Assembly: GCA_963707575.1 (NCBI GenBank)
Contig: OY970171.1
Span: 2,914,001 to 2,978,000 of the forward strand
Direction: 5' to 3'
Length of the DNA: 64,000 nt
From: Gaiellasilicea sp963707575
GTDB lineage: Bacteria > Actinomycetota > Thermoleophilia > Gaiellales > Gaiellaceae
Numbering within the stretch: the first letter of the stretch is position 1; the number at the start of each line of letters is the position of its first letter. The notes under the pieces are model-generated. The model worked only from the letters and a program-made list of their open reading frames with translations, had not been told where the DNA came from and did no database searches. The position numbers and the translations under genes are program-made. Positions 27,218 to 34,098 of this stretch are shown one piece after another.

Positions 27218-27993
27218 TGGAGAAACGTCGGCTCGGGCCGGTCGTCGGCCTCGGCACGTGGAACACGTTCGGAGCGAACGAGGCGCTCGCGCGCGAGGTC
27301 GTCGGCGTCGCTCTCGACGCCGGATGTCGGAACATCGACTCCTCGCCGATGTACGGCTCCGCGGAGCGCTCGCTGGCCGCCGCACTCGAGGGACGTCGCG
27401 GCGAGGCGGGCGTCCTGACGAAGATCTGGAGCGGCTCACCGGTCGAGGCGCGCCGCCAGCTCGATGCGCAACTGGGGTGGTACGGCCACGTCGATCTGGA
27501 GCAGGTGCACAACCTCGTGGCCTGGGAGGAGCACCTGCCGTGGCTCGAGGAGGAGCGCGAGGCCGGGCGGATCCGGCTCCTGGGGGTCACGCACTATCAA
27601 CCCTCGGCGTTCGACGAGGTCGCGCGCGCCCTGCGGACGCGTCGCTTCGACGCGATCCAGCTGCCGTACAACCCCGCGGAGCGGAGCTGCGAGCGGGAAC
27701 TGCTGCCGCTGGCCTCGGAGCTCGGCGTGGCGGTGGTCGTGATGCGGCCCCTGGGGGAGGGTGAGCTCCTGCGGCGCCCGCCGAGCGCGGAGGACCTGCG
27801 GCCGCTGGCCGAGCTCGGTGTGGAGACCTGGCCGCAGGCGTTGCTGAAGTGGGCGCTCTCGGACGAGCGGGTCGACCTCGTCATCCCGGCGACGTCCAGC
27901 CCGGCGCACGTCGTCGAGAACGCGGCCGCCGGCTCGCCGCCCTGGCTGGGCCGGGAGGAGCGCGCCTACGTGGAGCGGCTCGCAGGCCGCTGA
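27217..27993 (+). CDS. Aldo/keto reductase
   Basis: A 258-residue (beta/alpha)8 NADPH-dependent oxidoreductase. The N-terminal strand-turn GPVVGLGTWNTFG, NIDSSPMYGSAERSLAAAL (catalytic Asp and Tyr), LTKIW (catalytic Lys), and the substrate His in DLEQVHNLV form the usual tetrad. VIPATSSPAHVVENA is the cofactor-phosphate loop. It is shorter than the about 320-residue standard, mostly at the C-terminal substrate loop, so the substrate cannot be guessed. Last gene of the pepT-like/DUF3866 run; a 212-bp gap follows. Confidence 0.88.
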   Translation: MEKRRLGPVVGLGTWNTFGANEALAREVVGVALDAGCRNIDSSPMYGSAERSLAAALEGRRGEAGVLTKIWSGSPVEARRQLDAQLGWYGHVDLEQVHNLVAWEEHLPWLEEEREAGRIRLLGVTHYQPSAFDEVARALRTRRFDAIQLPYNPAERSCERELLPLASELGVAVVVMRPLGEGELLRRPPSAEDLRPLAELGVETWPQALLKWALSDERVDLVIPATSSPAHVVENAAAGSPPWLGREERAYVERLAGR

Positions 27994-28058
27994 GGAGCGC
28001 TTTCGTCGGCTCGGGCGCGCCCACGTCTCTCGAGCCTGGACGTAAGACCGACCCGCCA

Positions 28059-28086
28059 CCCACCCCCCGCCCAACAGAAGGGTGGG
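28059..28086 (+). terminator. Possible terminator hairpin before ald
   Basis: CCCACCC (28059-28065) pairs with GGGTGGG (28080-28086) around a 14-nt loop, 66 nt after the aldo/keto reductase stop. There is no U-tract. The rest of the gap (27994-28191) shows a repeated CGCTTTCG/CGAAAGCG pair at its two ends but no recognisable riboswitch. Confidence 0.4.
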
Positions 28087-28191
28087 GCTGACCGTAGCGC
28101 CGGCTCCACTTCGAAAGGTCGCGAAAGCGTGCCGGAGCTCGGAAGAGTCTGTGCCGATTTCTCCTGCGTGCGCAGGGGTTTCGCGACGAGG

Positions 28192-28197
28192 TATCGT
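28192..28197 (+). promoter_or_regulatory. -10-like hexamer TATCGT before ald
   Basis: TATCGT lies 8 nt before the ald ATG, at the end of a 212-bp non-coding gap. Confidence 0.5.
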
Positions 28198-28205
28198 TGC
28201 CGGCC

Positions 28206-29327
28206 ATGCGCATCGGCGTCGCCAAGGAGATCAAGCCGCAGGAGTACCGGGTCGCGCTGACGCCCGCCGGGGCGCGCGAGCTCGTCCTCAAGGGGCACGA
28301 GGTGCTCGTCGAGACCGGCGCCGGCGCCGGCAGCGCCTTCCCCGACCCCGACTACGAGGCGACCGGGGCACGGATCGCCTCCGTCGACGAGGTCTGGGAG
28401 CGCGCGGAGCTCCTGCTGAAGGTGAAGGAGCCGATCGCGTCGGAGTATCCGCGCCTGCGGGAGGGACTCGTTCTCTTCACCTACCTGCACATCGCCGCCG
28501 ACGAGCCGCTGACGCGTGCACTCACCGACAGCGGGATCACTGCGGTGGCCTACGAGACCGTCGAGACGGACGACCGGCGCCTGCCGCTGCTCGCGCCGAT
28601 GAGCGAGGTGGCGGGCAGGCTGGCCGCTCAGGCCGGTGCGCACTACCTCGAGAAGCCGAAGGGCGGCCGTGGCCTCCTGCTCGGCGGGGTGGCCGGAGTC
28701 TCGCCCGGCAAGGTCGTCGTGATCGGCGGCGGGATCGTGGGCTACAACGCCGGCGTGATCGCGCTGGGGCTCGGTGCGCAGGTGACGATCCTCGAGCGCT
28801 CCGTCGACAGGATGCGCCACCTGGAGGAGATTCTGCACGGCCGCGTCAGCCTCGTCATGTCCTCGAGCCTCCAGATCGAGGCTTCCGTCGCGGACGCGGA
28901 CGTCGTGATCGGCGCGGTTCTGATCCCCGGCGCCCTGGCCCCGAAGCTGCTCACTCGCGAGATGGTGCGCGGGATGAAGGAGGGCGCCGTCTTCTGCGAC
29001 GTCGCAATCGACCAGGGTGGCTGCGCGGAGACCTCGCATGCGACGACGCACGACGATCCCGTGTACGAGGTCGACGGCGTCACGCACTACTGCGTGGCGA
29101 ACATGCCCGGCGCCGTCCCTGTGACCTCCACGAAGGCACTGACGAACGTGACGCTGCCCTACGTCGAGGCGATTGCCGACCTCGGGCTCGCCGAGGCGGT
29201 CGCGCGCGATCGGGCGCTGGCGCGCGGGGTGAACGTGAGTGACGGCCGCATCACCTACGAGGCCGTCGCCGAGGCGCACGGGCTCGACTTCACGCCGCTC
29301 GACGACGTGCTCGCCGCGCCGGCCTGA
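28206..29327 (+). CDS. ald: Alanine dehydrogenase
   Basis: A 373-residue NAD-dependent enzyme that deaminates L-alanine to pyruvate and ammonia, and the reverse. RIGVAKEIKPQEYRVALTPAGARELVLKGHEV at the N-terminus includes the substrate Arg; LLKVKEPIASEY supplies the substrate Lys, and TYLHIA the catalytic His. The NAD-binding loop is VVIGGGIVGYNAG. The ATG at 28206 is chosen over a TTG 9 nt upstream because family members begin at MRIGV and TATCGT lies 8 nt upstream. It converges on a small minus-strand gene. Confidence 0.95.
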   Translation: MRIGVAKEIKPQEYRVALTPAGARELVLKGHEVLVETGAGAGSAFPDPDYEATGARIASVDEVWERAELLLKVKEPIASEYPRLREGLVLFTYLHIAADEPLTRALTDSGITAVAYETVETDDRRLPLLAPMSEVAGRLAAQAGAHYLEKPKGGRGLLLGGVAGVSPGKVVVIGGGIVGYNAGVIALGLGAQVTILERSVDRMRHLEEILHGRVSLVMSSSLQIEASVADADVVIGAVLIPGALAPKLLTREMVRGMKEGAVFCDVAIDQGGCAETSHATTHDDPVYEVDGVTHYCVANMPGAVPVTSTKALTNVTLPYVEAIADLGLAEAVARDRALARGVNVSDGRITYEAVAEAHGLDFTPLDDVLAAPA

Positions 29328-29330
29328 GGC

Positions 29331-29480
29331 CTACTCCGCGGCGGGCTTGGCCTTGGCCTGCTGATCCTTGACGGCCTTGGACGGGCTCAGCTTCACGACG
29401 GCGTAGGTGACGGCACTGGCCAGGCCGACGACGGCAGCCATGTAGATCGCCAAACCGATGAGCCCGAGGACAGTGTCCAT
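29331..29480 (-). CDS. Small single-pass membrane protein (49 aa)
   Basis: A 49-residue ORF in the gap between ald and deoB. It starts MDTVLGLIGLAIYMAAVVGLA, continues SAVTYAVVKLSPSKAV, and ends in a Lys/Ala-rich tail. One transmembrane helix (residues about 3-30) is followed by a basic cytoplasmic end. It has its own divergent -10-like hexamer TATTCT, 9 nt before the ATG and overlapping the deoB promoter, and its stop is 4 nt from the ald stop. The clean helix-tail layout argues that it is real. The function is unknown; a SecG/TatA-like size is noted, but no family motif is seen. Confidence 0.65.
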   Translation of the reverse strand: MDTVLGLIGLAIYMAAVVGLASAVTYAVVKLSPSKAVKDQQAKAKPAAE

Positions 29481-29488
29481 GCGCGCCG

Positions 29489-29495
29489 TAGAATA
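29489..29495. promoter_or_regulatory. Overlapping divergent -10 hexamers (deoB / small membrane protein)
   Basis: TAGAAT (29489-29494, plus) is 6 nt before the deoB ATG. On the other strand TATTCT (29495-29490) is 9 nt before the small gene's ATG. The 7-bp core TAGAATA serves both directions because of its symmetry. Confidence 0.5.
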
Positions 29496-29500
29496 GCCGC

Positions 29501-30667
29501 ATGCCGCGCGCGTGCGTCATCGTGCTGGACGCCGTCGGGGCGGGAGAGTTGCCCGATGCGGCCGAGTACGGGGATGAGGGGTCGAACACGATCGGGAATG
29601 TCGCCCGCGCCGTAGGTGGCCTCGACCTGCCCGCGCTCGAGGCGCTCGGCCTCGGCAACGTGATGCCGCTCGAAGGCTGTCCGCCCCAGCCGGGGGCTCC
29701 CGCGATCGCCGGCCGGCTGGTCGAGCTCTCGAAGGGGAAGGACACGACGACCGGCCACTGGGAGCTGATGGGCGTCATCACGCCCCAGGCCATGCCGACC
29801 TACCCGCACGGCTTTCCGCACGACGTGATCGATCCGTTCATGAACCGGACCGCCCGCGGCGTGCTCGGCAACAAGGCCGCGTCGGGCACCGAGATCATCG
29901 ACGAGCTCGGCGAGGAGCACCAGAAGACCGGTAAGTGGATCGTCTACACCTCGGCGGACTCCGTCTTCCAGATCGCGGCGCACGAGGACACGATCCCGCT
30001 CGAGGAGCTGTACGAGGGCTGCCGCGTCGCACGCGAGATCCTCAACGGCAAGCATGCGGTCGGGCGCGTGATCGCGCGGCCCTTCACCGGGACGCCGGGG
30101 AACTACGAACGGACCCCGAACCGCCACGACTTCTCGCTCGAGCCGAAGCGGCCGAACTACCTCTCGCTCGTCCGGGACACCGGCCGGAAGGTCTACGGCG
30201 TCGGCAAGATCAGCGACATCTTCGCCGGCTGCGACATCGACGAGTCCCATCCGACCAAGTCGAACGTGGAAGGGATCAACCAGACCGTCCGCCTGCTCAA
30301 GGAAATCGACGACGGCCTCGTCTTCGTCAACCTCGTCGAGACCGACATGCTCTGGGGCCACCGCAACGACCCCGAGAACTTCCACCGCTGCCTGCAGGAC
30401 TTCGACCGCAGGCTGGAGGACATCCTCGAGGCGCTCCGGCCCGGCGACCTGCTCATCCTCACCTCCGACCACGGCTGCGATCCCACGACGCCGTCGACCG
30501 ACCACTCGCGCGAGCACGCGCTGCTGCTCGCGTACGCCGCGGGCCGGAACGCGCGCGGCGCCGTTCACGAGGGAGGGTTCGCCGACGTCGGCGCCACCGT
30601 GAACGCCTGGCTCGGGGGCAAGGCTCCAGGCCGTGGCATCCCGGGCGAGCCGATCCTCACGCCGTGA
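29501..30667 (+). CDS. deoB: Phosphopentomutase
   Basis: A 388-residue alkaline-phosphatase-superfamily enzyme interconverting ribose/deoxyribose 1- and 5-phosphates. VIVLDAVGAGELPDAAEYG near the N-terminus has the first metal Asp. GKDTTTGHWE has the phosphorylated Thr region. The C-terminal LTSDHGCDPTTPSTDHSREH has the Asp/His metal ligands. The ATG lies 6 nt after TAGAAT. It leads a four-gene run with a methyltransferase, pyrimidine phosphorylase and mutM; deoB plus the phosphorylase forms a nucleoside-salvage pair. Confidence 0.96.
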   Translation: MPRACVIVLDAVGAGELPDAAEYGDEGSNTIGNVARAVGGLDLPALEALGLGNVMPLEGCPPQPGAPAIAGRLVELSKGKDTTTGHWELMGVITPQAMPTYPHGFPHDVIDPFMNRTARGVLGNKAASGTEIIDELGEEHQKTGKWIVYTSADSVFQIAAHEDTIPLEELYEGCRVAREILNGKHAVGRVIARPFTGTPGNYERTPNRHDFSLEPKRPNYLSLVRDTGRKVYGVGKISDIFAGCDIDESHPTKSNVEGINQTVRLLKEIDDGLVFVNLVETDMLWGHRNDPENFHRCLQDFDRRLEDILEALRPGDLLILTSDHGCDPTTPSTDHSREHALLLAYAAGRNARGAVHEGGFADVGATVNAWLGGKAPGRGIPGEPILTP

Positions 30668-31365
30668 GGATCGACGACCCGGTGGCGGTCGCCCGCCAGT
30701 ACGCGACGGAAGGCAACCTCGAGGCTCGTCGCTCGCTCTATGCGCACACGGAGGGCCTGGACCCGAGAGAGGTCGCTTTCGACGCGGTGGCCGAGGCTCG
30801 CCCGACCCACATCCTCGAGGTCGGAGGTGGGCCTGGAGAGCTCGCAGCACGGCTCGGCGACGAGCTGGCGGCCGACGTGACGATGCTCGACATCTCCGCC
30901 CGGATGGTGGATCTGGCGCGCGAGCGCGGCGTGGACGCCCGGGTGGGTGACGTCCAGCAGCTCCCCTTCGACGACGGCTCGTTCGACTGCGCGGTCGCGG
31001 CGTGGATGCTCTTCCACGTCCCCGATCTCGACCGCGGTCTCTCCGAGCTCGCGCGCGTGCTCCGGCCGGGAGGGCGGCTCGTGGCCGTGACGAACGCCGA
31101 GCACCATCTTCGGGAGCTGCGCGAGCTCGCCGGCAGCGCCGCCTGGGGGAGAGTCTTCACGCGCGAGAACGGTGCAGAGCTTCTGGGCCGGCACTTCACG
31201 AGCGTCGAGCGGCGCGACGCCGACGGCTGGATCACGATCGAAGACGACGAGACGATTCGCGGCTTCGTCGACTCGCTCGACGCGGAGGAGCCGATCGAGC
31301 TGCCCGCCTACGAGCTGCCGCTCCGCAGCCGCCGCGCAACCTCGATCTTCGTCGCCACGCGATGA
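30664..31365 (+). CDS. Class I SAM-dependent methyltransferase
   Basis: A 233-residue protein starting at GTG within the deoB stop. Motif I is ILEVGGGPGELAARLGDEL. The acidic strand end MLDISARMVDLAR, then VGDVQQLPFDDGSFDCAVAAWMLFHV (motifs II/III) and VLRPGGRLVAVTN, give a textbook Methyltransf_11 domain. The substrate is not predictable. It lies between two nucleoside-salvage genes and overlaps the next by 4 nt, so it may act on a nucleoside or RNA, but that is only positional. Confidence 0.88.
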   Translation: MRIDDPVAVARQYATEGNLEARRSLYAHTEGLDPREVAFDAVAEARPTHILEVGGGPGELAARLGDELAADVTMLDISARMVDLARERGVDARVGDVQQLPFDDGSFDCAVAAWMLFHVPDLDRGLSELARVLRPGGRLVAVTNAEHHLRELRELAGSAAWGRVFTRENGAELLGRHFTSVERRDADGWITIEDDETIRGFVDSLDAEEPIELPAYELPLRSRRATSIFVATR

Positions 31366-32663
31366 TCCATCCCGCCGAGCTGATCGAGCGCAAGCGGAAC
31401 GGCGAGGAGCTCTCGGACGAGGAGATCTCCGAGCTGATCCTCGGCTATGCGCGCGGCGAGATTCCCGACTACCAGCTGGCCGCCTTCTGCATGGCCGTCT
31501 ACTTCCGCGGGTTGAACCCGGCCGAGACCTACGCGCTCACGGACGCGATGATCCGCAGCGGCAAGACGCTCGACCTCTCGGAGGCGCTCGGCCGCAAGGT
31601 CGTCGACAAGCACTCGACCGGCGGCGTGGGGGACAAGACGTCGATCGCCGTCGGCCCGATCGTCGCCGCCTGCGGCGTGCCGGTCGGGAAGATGAGCGGC
31701 CGCGGGCTCGGGCACACGGGCGGCACCCTGGACAAGCTCGAGGCGATCCCCGGCTTCGCGGTCGACCTCACCACGGAGCGCTTCGTCGCCCAGATCCGCG
31801 AGGTGGGGCTGGCGATCGTCGGCCAGACGGAGGACCTCGTCCCGGCCGACAAGCAGCTCTACGGCCTGCGCGACGTGACCGCCACCGTCGACATCGTGCC
31901 GTTGATCGCCTCCTCGATCATGTCGAAGAAGATCGCCGGCGGCGCCGATGCGATCGTTCTCGACGTCAAGGTCGGCGACGGCGCCTTCATGAAGACGATC
32001 GAGGACGCCCGCGTGCTCGCCGAGGCGATGCTCGAGCTGGGGCGACGTGCCGGGCGCGAGGTCGTCTGCCTGCTCACCGATATGGACCAGCCGCTCGGAG
32101 CTGCGGTCGGGAACGCGCTCGAGATCGGCGAGGCACGCAACACGGTGTGCGGCGACGGCCCGCCCGACTTCACGGAGCTCGTGCTCGACGCCTGTGCGCG
32201 CATGCTCGCCTTCTCCGATCTCGGCATCGACCTCGACGAGGGGAGGCGCCGCGCCGAGGACGCGGTCGCCGACGGCTCCGCGCTCGCCGTCTACGAGCGC
32301 TGGATCGAGGCGCAGGGCGGGGATCCTGACCCGAACGTCCTGCCGCGGGCGCCGGTCGTCCGCGAGGTGCGGGCTCCCGCAGCGGGCACCGTCACGGCGC
32401 TCGGAGCGATCCGCGTCGGCGTCGCCGCGCTCCACCTCGGCGCCGGACGGCGCGCGAAGGGCGACGAGATCGACCACGCCGTCGGTGTCGTCTGCAGGGC
32501 GAAGCGGGGCTCGGAGGTCGCGGCGGGCGACGTGCTGGCGGAGGTGCACGCGCGCGACGAGGCCGCGGCCGACGAGGCGGTCGGAGCCGTGCTCGCCGCA
32601 TACGAGCTCGGCGACGGCCGGCCGAGGCAGCACCCGATCCTGCTCGACGTCGTCGGCGGCTGA
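31362..32663 (+). CDS. pdp: Pyrimidine-nucleoside/thymidine phosphorylase
   Basis: A 433-residue enzyme phosphorolysing pyrimidine nucleosides. PAELIERKRNGEELSDEEISELI opens the alpha domain. KHSTGGVGDKTSIAVGPIVAACG is the family signature with the phosphate-binding Lys and Ser, followed by KMSGRGLGHTGGTLDKLEAIPGF. The C-terminal domain includes LRVG-type VGVAALHLGAGRRAKGDEIDHAVG. The extent matches Pdp/DeoA (about 430-440). The product ribose-1-phosphate would be used by DeoB in the same operon. Confidence 0.95.
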   Translation: MIHPAELIERKRNGEELSDEEISELILGYARGEIPDYQLAAFCMAVYFRGLNPAETYALTDAMIRSGKTLDLSEALGRKVVDKHSTGGVGDKTSIAVGPIVAACGVPVGKMSGRGLGHTGGTLDKLEAIPGFAVDLTTERFVAQIREVGLAIVGQTEDLVPADKQLYGLRDVTATVDIVPLIASSIMSKKIAGGADAIVLDVKVGDGAFMKTIEDARVLAEAMLELGRRAGREVVCLLTDMDQPLGAAVGNALEIGEARNTVCGDGPPDFTELVLDACARMLAFSDLGIDLDEGRRRAEDAVADGSALAVYERWIEAQGGDPDPNVLPRAPVVREVRAPAAGTVTALGAIRVGVAALHLGAGRRAKGDEIDHAVGVVCRAKRGSEVAAGDVLAEVHARDEAAADEAVGAVLAAYELGDGRPRQHPILLDVVGG

Positions 32664-32670
32664 GCCCGCG

Positions 32671-33492
32671 ATGCCCGAGCTGCCCGAGGTCGAGACCGTG
32701 CGGCGGCGGCTCGCACCCGTGCTCGAGGGCCGCACCTTCGAGGACGTCGAGATCCTGGACACGCGCCTGACGCGGCCGGTGGAGCCGCTCGAGGTGGCCG
32801 CGGAGCTCGCGGGCGAGCGCGTGGAACGGGTCGACCGGCGCGGCAAGTACCTGATCGTCCACTTTCGCTCGGGACGCGCGCTTCTGATCCACCTGCGCAT
32901 GACCGGCACGCTCCTGCACGAGCCGGAAGGCGCGACCCACGTCCGCGCGCTCGTCACGCTCGACGACGGCACGACCGTCGCCTACCGCGACGTGCGCCGC
33001 TTCGGCACGTGGCTGCTGCTCGAGCCGGGCGAGCTCGTCCCGTACCTCGACGAGCGGCTCGGGGAGGAGCCGTTGCTCGCCGCGTTCACCGCCAAGGGGC
33101 TGGGCGAGCGGCTGCGCGGCCGTCGCGCGCCGCTGAAGGCCGCCCTGCTCGACCAGCGCACGCTGGCCGGGCTGGGGAACATCTACGTGGACGAGGCGCT
33201 CTGGTACGCGCGCCTGCATCCGCTGCGCCCGGCCGGCGGGCTGGACGCGGACGAGCTGCGGCGCCTGCACCGGGCGATCCGGCGTGCGCTCGAGCTCGGG
33301 ATCGCGCGGCAGGGCTCGACGCTGACCGACTACCGGCTCCCGGACGGCTCGGCCGGCGCGATGCAGCACGAGTTCCGCGTCTACGGCCGGGCCGGCGAGC
33401 CGTGCGACCGCTGCGGCACGGAGATCGCGAAGACGCGTGCGGGCGGCCGCGGCACGTGGTTCTGCCCGCGCTGCCAGCCCGCGGACGGCTAG
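32671..33492 (+). CDS. mutM: Formamidopyrimidine-DNA glycosylase
   Basis: A 273-residue bifunctional DNA glycosylase/AP lyase removing 8-oxoguanine and FapyG. It starts with the catalytic PELPEVETVRRRL (Pro after Met, Glu). Lys in RRGKYLIVHF, GNIYVDEALWYARLHPLRPA (helix-2-turn-helix), and the zinc finger C-DRCGTEIAKT...CPRC near the C-terminus are complete. ATG start 7 bp after the phosphorylase stop. A strong hairpin follows the stop. Confidence 0.96.
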   Translation: MPELPEVETVRRRLAPVLEGRTFEDVEILDTRLTRPVEPLEVAAELAGERVERVDRRGKYLIVHFRSGRALLIHLRMTGTLLHEPEGATHVRALVTLDDGTTVAYRDVRRFGTWLLLEPGELVPYLDERLGEEPLLAAFTAKGLGERLRGRRAPLKAALLDQRTLAGLGNIYVDEALWYARLHPLRPAGGLDADELRRLHRAIRRALELGIARQGSTLTDYRLPDGSAGAMQHEFRVYGRAGEPCDRCGTEIAKTRAGGRGTWFCPRCQPADG

Positions 33493-33527
33493 GCCGGGGG
33501 CGCGGCGCGTGCCGCGAGCCCCCGGCC
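33492..33527. terminator. Bidirectional terminator hairpin between mutM and the secreted-protein gene
   Basis: GGCCGGGGGC (33492-33501) pairs perfectly with GCCCCCGGCC (33518-33527). An inner GCGGC/GCCGC pair lies around loop GCGT with a 2-nt bulge. It occupies the gap between convergent genes. Confidence 0.75.
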
Positions 33528-33534
33528 TCGGGGT

Positions 33535-34023
33535 CTACTTGCCCTTGCCCTTGCCGTTGCCCGGGTGCGGCTTGTCGGAGCTGCCCTGGTCGGGCTTGCC
33601 CGGCTCAGCCTTGCCCTTCGCAGCCTCGGGCGTCGCCTTCTCGCCCTTCGACTTCTCTGCCTTCGACTTCTCGGCCTTGGCAGCCTTGGCCTTGGCGGCC
33701 TTCGCCTTCGCGGCCTTCGCCTTGGCCGCCTTGATCTTCGCGGCCTTCAGCTTCGCCTTCTTGGCCTTCGCCGCGGCGCAGGTGCCGACGGTGTCACCGT
33801 GGCGCAGGTGCGCAGGCACGGCGGCCTTGCCGACGGTGATCGTCTTCTTGCCCTTGTGGCAGAGCGTCACCTTCTTGCCGTACTGGCCCTCCGCGGCGGT
33901 GCCCGAGTTCTGAGCCATCCCGGCACCGCCGAGCGTGGCGAACAGGGCGACCATGCCCGCGGTGAGACCGATCGCGGCGAGGCCTCGAGCCTGCCTGCTC
34001 TTGAAGTTCCCTGATTGCTTCAC
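33535..34023 (-). CDS. Secreted protein with CHKGKK domain and Lys/Ala-rich repeat tail
   Basis: A 162-residue protein. The GTG at 34023 is preceded by a good Shine-Dalgarno (AAAGGACG), unusual in this window. A signal peptide spans residues about 1-36 (basic start, hydrophobic GLAAIGLTAGMVALFATLG, then MAQNS). A small domain VTLCHKGKKTITVGKAAVPAH follows, continuing LRHGDTVGTC; this C-H-K/x-HL-HGD-C pattern recurs in secreted actinobacterial and other proteins. The last 80 residues are a low-complexity tail of KAAKAKAAKAK units, then EKSKAEKSK and PGKPDQGSSDKPHPGNG. It is probably exported. The basic tail may bind cell-wall polymers or DNA; that is inference. Confidence 0.72.
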   Translation of the reverse strand: MKQSGNFKSRQARGLAAIGLTAGMVALFATLGGAGMAQNSGTAAEGQYGKKVTLCHKGKKTITVGKAAVPAHLRHGDTVGTCAAAKAKKAKLKAAKIKAAKAKAAKAKAAKAKAAKAEKSKAEKSKGEKATPEAAKGKAEPGKPDQGSSDKPHPGNGKGKGK

Positions 34024-34098
34024 ATTCGTCCTTTCGAGGAGCGTGCGGGCGTCTGCTGGGAAGACGGCAGCCGGACCCAGCACTTGCGCGGTCTTTCG

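Noticed and set aside
27261..27270. GAACACGTTC as a third LexA box
   Set aside because: Spacing between half-sites is 2, not 4, and it lies inside the aldo/keto reductase coding sequence.
27994..28205. Riboswitch upstream of ald (for example glycine-type)
   Set aside because: No match to the conserved cores I know, only a short GC-rich hairpin and a TATCGT hexamer next to the ATG.
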